Origin: Ziziphus jujuba
Lineage: Eukaryota > Streptophyta > Magnoliopsida > Rosales > Rhamnaceae
Reading direction: 5' to 3'
Length of the DNA stretch: 64,000 bases
NCBI RefSeq assembly: GCF_031755915.1
Contig: NC_083379.1
Coordinates: 39,316,001-39,380,000, forward strand
In this document: positions 58,908 through 64,000 of the stretch, in pieces
Position numbering within the stretch: position 1 is the first letter of the stretch
How the letters are laid out: every line of letters begins with the position of its first letter
Program-made: the position numbers and the translations under genes
Notes under the pieces: generated by a model
What the model was told of the DNA's origin: nothing
What the model saw: the letters and a program-made list of their open reading frames with translations, nothing else
The model's database searches: none

Positions 58908-59642
58908 CTAAGCATAAACAGCTTTAACATCAAGAATATGATCAACTACCTCCTCCGTCTGCTGTATACGCTCATATCCATCTTCTTTATGTTTGCAGCA
59001 GCAACGAAAGTAGAGACCCAGACCAATCACAGCCATTGCTAATAGCAAAAACCAATTATCTTTCAATTTGCTTATCACCCAAGAAAATCCACTGACTACT
59101 TCTGTGTGGATATTGTTCTTCAAATCGAACCATGGATATATCAGGGTCTGGAAAGCAGGATCAAAGAAGTTATCAACGCCATGAATAATCAAACCTCCAT
59201 CATTATAAAGATTCCATTCGGTAACTATGACTCCATTGAGGGATGGATATTCATCGCTTTGTAGAGTAGTTACAACCAGGGGATGGCCAAGAAGCAGAGT
59301 ATCAATCTTGGAACCATGAGGAAGAGAACCCAAATCCCCACTTTCAAGCTTCAGAGGCACAACTTGATACTGAAGCAGAGTCAATGGCGGCTGTGGATAC
59401 TTGGAGGAGAAGAACGCATCGTCGGGAGGACAAAACACAGTGAGCGTGGAATTGCCGGATAACCATTCGGAAACATCGTGGGTCTTGAAGAAGACATCAA
59501 AGATCATGGACATTGCATGATAACCTTTGTCAGAGAGAGATTTCGATGCCATAGCCAAGTTGAAGTTGTTGTTGTTTCCTTCGGCTTGGATTGAGAGAAG
59601 AACCACCAAAACAAGAAGGCAGAAAAGCGATTTGGATGCCAT
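58908..59642 (-). CDS. FAS1-I-B: intact fasciclin-domain membrane protein
   Basis: Single exon, 244 residues from the ATG at 59642 (context ACCATGG). An in-frame ATG four codons upstream would add MKVT. MASKSLFCLLVLVVLLSIQA is the signal peptide. The FAS1 domain covers about residues 35-170, with the first motif TVFCPPDDAFF, LLQYQVVP (Gln in place of the usual His), GSKIDTLLLGHPLVVTT and the second motif GLIIHGVDNFFDPAF. NST is a glycosylation site. WFLLLAMAVIGLGLYF is a transmembrane segment followed by three cysteines and a charged tail of about 30 residues, so it is probably a type I membrane protein with a cytosolic tail. The type I copy in unit A (43113-43844) is dead, which leaves this as the only intact one here. 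Confidence 0.88.
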   Translation of the reverse strand: MASKSLFCLLVLVVLLSIQAEGNNNNFNLAMASKSLSDKGYHAMSMIFDVFFKTHDVSEWLSGNSTLTVFCPPDDAFFSSKYPQPPLTLLQYQVVPLKLESGDLGSLPHGSKIDTLLLGHPLVVTTLQSDEYPSLNGVIVTEWNLYNDGGLIIHGVDNFFDPAFQTLIYPWFDLKNNIHTEVVSGFSWVISKLKDNWFLLLAMAVIGLGLYFRCCCKHKEDGYERIQQTEEVVDHILDVKAVYA

Positions 59643-59738
59643 GGTAACCTTCAAGATTAACTCAGCAGAAAGCTAAGGCAGAAAGAAATTCTTAGGAAAG
59701 GATATGGGAGTTCTGAGTTTGAAACAGGCAAATATATG

Positions 59739-59750
59739 GATATATATAGA
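59739..59750 (-). promoter_or_regulatory. TATA element of FAS1-I-B
   Basis: On the minus strand CTATATATATCC lies about 100 bases upstream of the start codon. The equivalent place in unit A carries the 148-base hairpin MITE directly beside the TA run. Confidence 0.5.
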
Positions 59751-60550
59751 GATGGAATCCCAAAATTTGGAAATTTATAATAGAAGTAACATTATTATTA
59801 GTATAGGATTAGGATTAGAGTTCTATTCCAACAGCAATTTGGAAAACTTGAGCAGCCTTGTTGGAGTAGAATTCTATTCGATTTTCAACCAAAACTTACG
59901 CAACATTATTAGTATTGGATTAGAATTCTATTGCTCTACCAATTTCAAAACTTGAGTAATATTTTTGGACTAGAGTTTATTTACTCCAATTGCTAAAAAA
60001 TAAAAAACGAAGTCGTTTCAACTTAAAAACTTTTCGTTATGGTTGTTTTATTATATTTGTTCATTTTCTTTTCTCCGTTATGTTAGGTTTATCAACTAAT
60101 AATAGTTGCTGTCCACGTAATAAATAAATTAAGGTTGTATTTATAGAATTATATATGCTTAAAAAAAAAAGAAAAAAAAGAAATAACATGCATATGTCAC
60201 GGAGACCAACATGTATGAAAATCCGATTTTATGTGGCGTATTTGATAAGGTGTAAAATCTGTATACACAAAAATAAAAAATAAAAAATAAAAAATAAAAA
60301 ATATATATATGTATATGAAGTCCTAATCTAACTAGGAATATAAAACCAAACAATTATAGGAATAGGAAACTAAACAACGAATCACAAAATAAAATCCTAA
60401 AAAAAAAAAAAAAATCTCATAACCCCAACAATATATATATATATATATATATATGGATTTGGAAAGTAGAAAAATATAAAATAAAATAAAACATAGGTAC
60501 AGGAAACAAGTGAAGTGGTCCAGTCCTATCCCTATATATACAAAACAAAA
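59751..60550. other. spacer between FAS1-I-B and the PUX1-like gene
   Basis: To about 60,230 this is duplicated upstream of FAS1-I-A. It contains A-rich runs, a TA run at about 60,430-60,454 and a segment ATTTGGAAAGTAGAAAAA at about 60,456 that is repeated at about 60,606 in the PUX1 promoter. Confidence 0.55.
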
Positions 60551-60605
60551 CGCACGTGCGTTTTAGCTTTTGCTATTTGGCCTTTCGCATACCAGCGTAT
60601 ATAAG
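60551..60605 (+). promoter_or_regulatory. promoter of the PUX1-like gene: palindromic G-box and TATA box
   Basis: CGCACGTGCG (60551-60560) is a perfect palindrome around the G-box core CACGTG, the usual site for bZIP and bHLH factors. TATATAAG (60598-60605) follows 38 bases later, 133 bases upstream of the ATG. Spacing is typical of a real plant promoter. Confidence 0.65.
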
Positions 60606-60737
60606 ATTTGGAAAGTAGAAAAAAGGAAACAAGACCCCAGTTCTGTTATATATATAATACAATACAAGAAGCTGTTTTTTATATATATACATATAAGAGA
60701 TTTGAAGAATAAGGAAACAAGAACATCTAAATTCTCA

Positions 60738-61511
60738 ATGACGGTTGATTGGTCTGCTACCGTAGCTTTGAAAAGAAGAAGGTTCACAAACATTCATCCA
60801 ATGGACGCCCAGAAAGTAAAGGCCAAGCTTGCAGCTGCAAAAGTCAAGTTTGGACGGGAAATCCATGTGTTTGAAACATCATCACCACCATCTTCTTATT
60901 CACAACCATATGAATATGAAGAGAAGGATGACTTGTATGAGTTTACTGCAGAAGATTACTATCGACTATTGTCATTGTCAACCTCCAAGAAAAAGGAAGA
61001 TAACTTTTTGTTGAAGACTCGGAAAATCAGAGAGGCAGAGGAGGCGGCACGCAGGTCAAAGATAACAAGGGCCACAATCAGGGTCCGATTTCCTGATAAC
61101 CACACATTGGAGGCCACGTTCCATCCATCGGAAACAATTCAGAGCCTGGTTGATCTTCTCAAGAAAGCTATAGCTCGACCAGATTTACCATTCTATGTAT
61201 ATACAACACCTCCTAAAGAGAAGATAAAAGACATGTCACAGGATTTTTACTCTGCTGGCTTTGCTCCTGGTGCCATCTTGTATTTTGCATATGATATACC
61301 ACCAAAAGGAGATCATACTGCACTTCCTTTCCTCCAGGAAGAGATAATGTGTTTGAAAGGTTTGGAATTCATCGTTGAGCATCAAGGTTCTGTTCAATAC
61401 TCTCAGCCTGTACCTGAACCATGTACAACACAGGCACCAACCCTTGTTGTCCAAGAGCGGAAGCCTGCTGCAGAAAAGAAATTAACCAAGCCAAAGTGGC
61501 TGAAATTGTGA
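60738..61511 (+). CDS. PUX1: PUX1-like UBX-domain protein (CDC48/p97 cofactor)
   Basis: One uninterrupted exon of 257 residues from the ATG at 60738 (MTVDWSATVALKRRRF). Residues 25-47 are a charged helix. DLYEFTAEDYYRLL (65-78) and KTRKIREAEEAARRSKI (93-109) are the segments typical of PUX1. The UBX domain spans about 108-186 (RVRFPDNHTLEATFHPSE ... YTTPPKEKIKDMSQDF), with the p97-contact loop as TTPP. The C-terminus ends KKLTKPKWLKL. Known of the family: PUX1 binds the AAA-ATPase CDC48 and promotes disassembly of its hexamer, affecting ubiquitin-dependent protein handling and growth. Length is close to Arabidopsis PUX1. In this window it lacks introns, which raises the possibility of a retrocopy, but it has its own TATA and G-box and an intact frame. 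Divergence (YSQPYEY insertion, altered C-terminal third) suggests a paralogue. Confidence 0.88.
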   Translation: MTVDWSATVALKRRRFTNIHPMDAQKVKAKLAAAKVKFGREIHVFETSSPPSSYSQPYEYEEKDDLYEFTAEDYYRLLSLSTSKKKEDNFLLKTRKIREAEEAARRSKITRATIRVRFPDNHTLEATFHPSETIQSLVDLLKKAIARPDLPFYVYTTPPKEKIKDMSQDFYSAGFAPGAILYFAYDIPPKGDHTALPFLQEEIMCLKGLEFIVEHQGSVQYSQPVPEPCTTQAPTLVVQERKPAAEKKLTKPKWLKL

Positions 61512-62218
61512 CGCCCTCAACAACTGTGTATATATGATTATGAACTTGTCAAATCTGTTTAAATTTATTACCTATTATTTATGTAGTTCATGAATTTTAA
61601 TTCTATGAATGCCAAATTACCTATATAGTTGGCTCATTGTCAAGATAAAAAAAACAAAAAAAAAATTAATAAATTTTTATATTATTTTTTTCTAAGATAA
61701 ATGTATAATAACCCTTTTATATTTTGGAATTTAACTTGTTTCGTTCTAACAAAAAGGAATTATATGATCCTTTGGCCAGATTAGTATTGTTCGTTAATAT
61801 ATTTACAATATTAACTATGCATTACGAGTGTGACTAACAATTTTTCTATGTTTATGCGTATATATATACTTTAAAAAACACAGAGTAATTAAAAAAAATT
61901 AATTATCTAATAAGCATAAATTAATAAAATATATATTTTTAAAAAAATTGATAAAAATATTTTATATTCCATAAGCAAGGTCGCCAAAAAATGGGGTACG
62001 GTCAAAGATGCAACGGGTACAGCGCATCCCTATTTTTTTTTTTTTTTGGGGGTAATTTAATTAGGTAATATTCTATTTTTTAGGCGGTCGGTTTTTATTT
62101 AATTTTTAAATAAATGAGCCAACCTGGAACTTTCGATAACTAGCCGGTAAGTTTTAAAAACTAGCCGTTGGACTCCTTCATATAACCACCTTTGCGTCAC
62201 AATTACGCTTACTTCTGA

Positions 62219-62222
<4 letters not shown>
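61512..62222. other. spacer between PUX1-like gene and right-hand gene
   Basis: AT-rich with A- and T-rich runs. No coding signal. The last part is the promoter of the right-hand gene. Confidence 0.55.

Positions 62223-62258
<36 letters not shown>
62223..62258. repeat. GA microsatellite in a 5' leader
   Basis: A GA run directly before an ATG at 62260. GA/CT runs in 5' leaders are common in plant genes. Confidence 0.8.
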
Positions 62259-62259
<1 letters not shown>

Positions 62260-62260
<1 letters not shown>

Positions 62261-63434
62261 TGGCTCTCTCCCATCTAGGGTTGGACGGAGAATTTTTGAT
62301 GTGTCCCGAAGCAGGAGTTAAAGAGTTTTTCAATCTGAGTACGCAGGTTTAGTTGGATATTTTTCCATCTGTAAAATCTGGGTGATCTGGGTTCTTCCAC
62401 TTCTTCCTTTCCTTTTTTCTTTCATGTTTAAATTTTTTCTTTATATGATTTTTGATTTAGTTTTCCTTTTGTTTTGTTTCTCTGTTCTGTATCAGAAAAG
62501 GATTCTTATTTTGGTTGGTTGGTTGGTTTCAGAAACAAAGGGGATTTTGATTCGAACGTCAAATATTCAAGGTAACTCGATCAATTTATCAGAGGCCGAT
62601 CACCACTACTATGGTTTTGATCTAAAAATTAGAAACTAAACCCTAATTTAAGAATCGCTTTCTTTTCTTTTTCTTTCTTTCTTTTTTTTTTTTTTAGCAA
62701 AAAAAAAAAAGAAAAAAAGAAAAAAGAATTGTATTATTAAATCCTAATTCTTTTTATGCTGTCTGCGATAAAATTCCACCAATTCCAGTTAATCATGAAT
62801 TACGAGGTCAGAAATTGAACGTTTCCTTCTTGATTTTCTTCTTCTTTGGGTTATTTGGTCTTTTTGCTTTTGTTTTTGTTTTTGCCTTTTTTTTTTTTTT
62901 TTTTTTTTTTTTGAAGTTTGAAGTGGTGGCTTCTTATGGGAGAAATTCTCTCAAACTCTAATTTTTACAAATTAAAATCTGCATAAATTGCAAATTGCGT
63001 TGAAAGAAAAACGCTGACTCCTAATTAATGCCTTTATTCAGAATTCTTCTTTTTAAACTGTTCTTCTGTTTCGGTTCCTTTTTTTAAGTGTTGATTTTGA
63101 ATGATATAAAAATATAACATTTATAACTATAAAAACAAAATTTTAAATATCTATTGATTTCTTCCTTTATCCTCAATTACAAGAAAGTTAAAATTGAATA
63201 ATTAGCATGAGTTGGAACTTTTCTTGTCCATGACTTACTATACCTCATAGTGATATTCATGGAAATTTAGATCCATTTGTGAAGGTTCATGGAGGGGTTC
63301 CTGTGGCTTCTAGAGTTCATTTCCAAGTGCAAAACCTGGATGCTCAAGTCCAGCGCAATTTGGTGATGCAATCTTTTCAGTTGGAAAGGATTTGGAGGTT
63401 GATGGAGGAAATTCAAATCTGTTCACAGATCCAA
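62260..63434 (+). CDS. 5' exons of an unidentified gene running off the right edge
   Basis: The clearest exon is about 63251-63434. It is open throughout (DIHGNLDPFVKVHGGVP, then VHFQVQNLDAQVQRNLVMQS, then FQLERIWRLMEEIQICSQIQ), preceded by a plausible acceptor CCTCATAG and followed by donor GTAAGC. The translated stretch is amphipathic and rich in Gln, Glu and Leu, like a helical or coiled-coil segment. Upstream, an ATG at 62260 after the GA run opens MALSHLGLDGEFLMCPEAGV. A possible small exon lies at about 62,533-62,571 (between GGTTTCAG and GTAACTCG). I could not join these in phase, so the first exons may be untranslated or mis-bounded. I do not recognise the family and assign no function. 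Confidence 0.5.
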
Positions 63435-63709
63435 GTAAGCTTTCTCAGATATTTAATTTCTAGTATCAGGCTCTTTTTCTTGTCCTATTCCCTGAGTAGG
63501 ATTCTTAACCTTTATTTTGTTGTTTAGTTAACCTTTCTTTTTTTGTTTAGTTATTTGCTTTCTGTGCTGAAATTTGATGTATGTTATATATTATATATTT
63601 ATTCCTTGAAGAAAGTTTTGAACAGAAAATCAAGGAAGAGCGATAAAAGAGAATCCAAGAGAGGCATAATGAGTTCTTAAATGAGATTTCTGTTCAAAAA
63701 TAGGCATTG

Positions 63710-63749
<40 letters not shown>

Positions 63750-64000
63750 AAATTTGCTTTTCACTTTTTATTTTTCTTATGCATTTCTCCTTAAGCTATT
63801 TGCTTTTAAGGATGAGGTATGTTGATTTACTAATTTCCTTGCTTCTAGCCTGTCGGGTATTGCTTTAGTTTGTAACCAGCTGGAAACCAAAAACGATAGG
63901 GCACCTGGATAGACTCTAGTGGTTGTGCCATCGTTAGTTTAACCTGGATGGGAATTAGAAGTAAAAATTTGGCTACCTATTGTACATAAGGTTGTCTATG
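63435..64000. other. intron or further sequence of the right-edge gene
   Basis: T-rich, with a long poly-T run at about 63,713-63,745. Probably intronic. No further exon could be placed confidently before the window ends. Confidence 0.4.

Larger units (their letters stand above)
44950..60250. repeat. segmental tandem duplication, unit B
   Basis: Second copy of the block described for unit A: PG debris, FAS1-III-B, FAS1-II-B, FAS1-I-B in the same order and orientation. It carries its own insertions: the solo LTR pair at 45624-51976, a foldback element at 53143-54475 and a MITE at 57026-57406. It lacks the RING-H2 gene. Borders are approximate. Confidence 0.8.

Noticed and set aside
1..64000. 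tRNA, rRNA, CRISPR or bacterial-type operons
   Set aside because: None seen. The TGGTATCAGAGC matches are retroelement primer sites, not tRNA genes.

Overview
This is plant nuclear DNA, almost certainly from a eudicot and possibly a woody rosid (Rosales-like, low confidence). The evidence is GT/AG introns, plant-only gene families (GDPDL, plant exo-polygalacturonase, single-FAS1 fasciclin proteins, PUX-type UBX protein), AT-rich spacers full of TA microsatellites, MITEs, and LTR retrotransposons primed by initiator Met-tRNA. I see no bacterial features, rRNA, tRNA or CRISPR.

Layout. 129-1845: the last three exons of a GDPDL/SHV3-like cell-wall protein, running in from the left. 3187-7228: two tandem, apparently intact exo-polygalacturonase genes (PG1, PG2) with identical exon phases. 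From about 7.07 kb to 60.2 kb lies a tandem segmental duplication. The ancestral unit was a PG 3' end followed by three minus-strand FAS1 genes, here called types III, II and I. Unit A (about 7,068-44,690) is swollen to about 38 kb by insertions. Unit B (about 44,950-60,250) is about 15 kb. Decay is reciprocal: PG2 is intact at the start of unit A while its unit B counterpart is debris, and all three unit A FAS1 genes are broken while two of three unit B copies are intact. A single-copy RING-H2 gene (26384-26845) lies in a stretch of unit A that has no counterpart in unit B. 60738-61511: a PUX1-like UBX gene. About 62,260 to the right edge: the 5' exons of an unidentified gene.

Mobile DNA. 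A complete TRIM (9035-9976) sits in the signal-peptide codons of FAS1-III-A. A degenerate Ty1-copia element (10261-23429) sits in that gene's promoter, and inside the copia gag lies a very young Ty3-gypsy element (11629-21278) with nearly identical 2.95-kb LTRs and a scrambled interior (integrase upstream of gag). Five solo LTRs of related ~3-3.7 kb families follow: 30281-36567 with 31003-34009 nested inside it, 36814-40556, and 45624-51976 with 46795-49899 nested inside it. At least five MITE/foldback elements are also visible.

Functionally, the working genes point to the cell wall and apoplast (GDPDL, two pectinases, fasciclin proteins) plus two ubiquitin/CDC48-related genes. The most unusual material is the nested retroelement architecture, the chimeric but recently mobile gypsy element, and the reciprocal decay of the duplicated block. 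All comparisons were made by eye.
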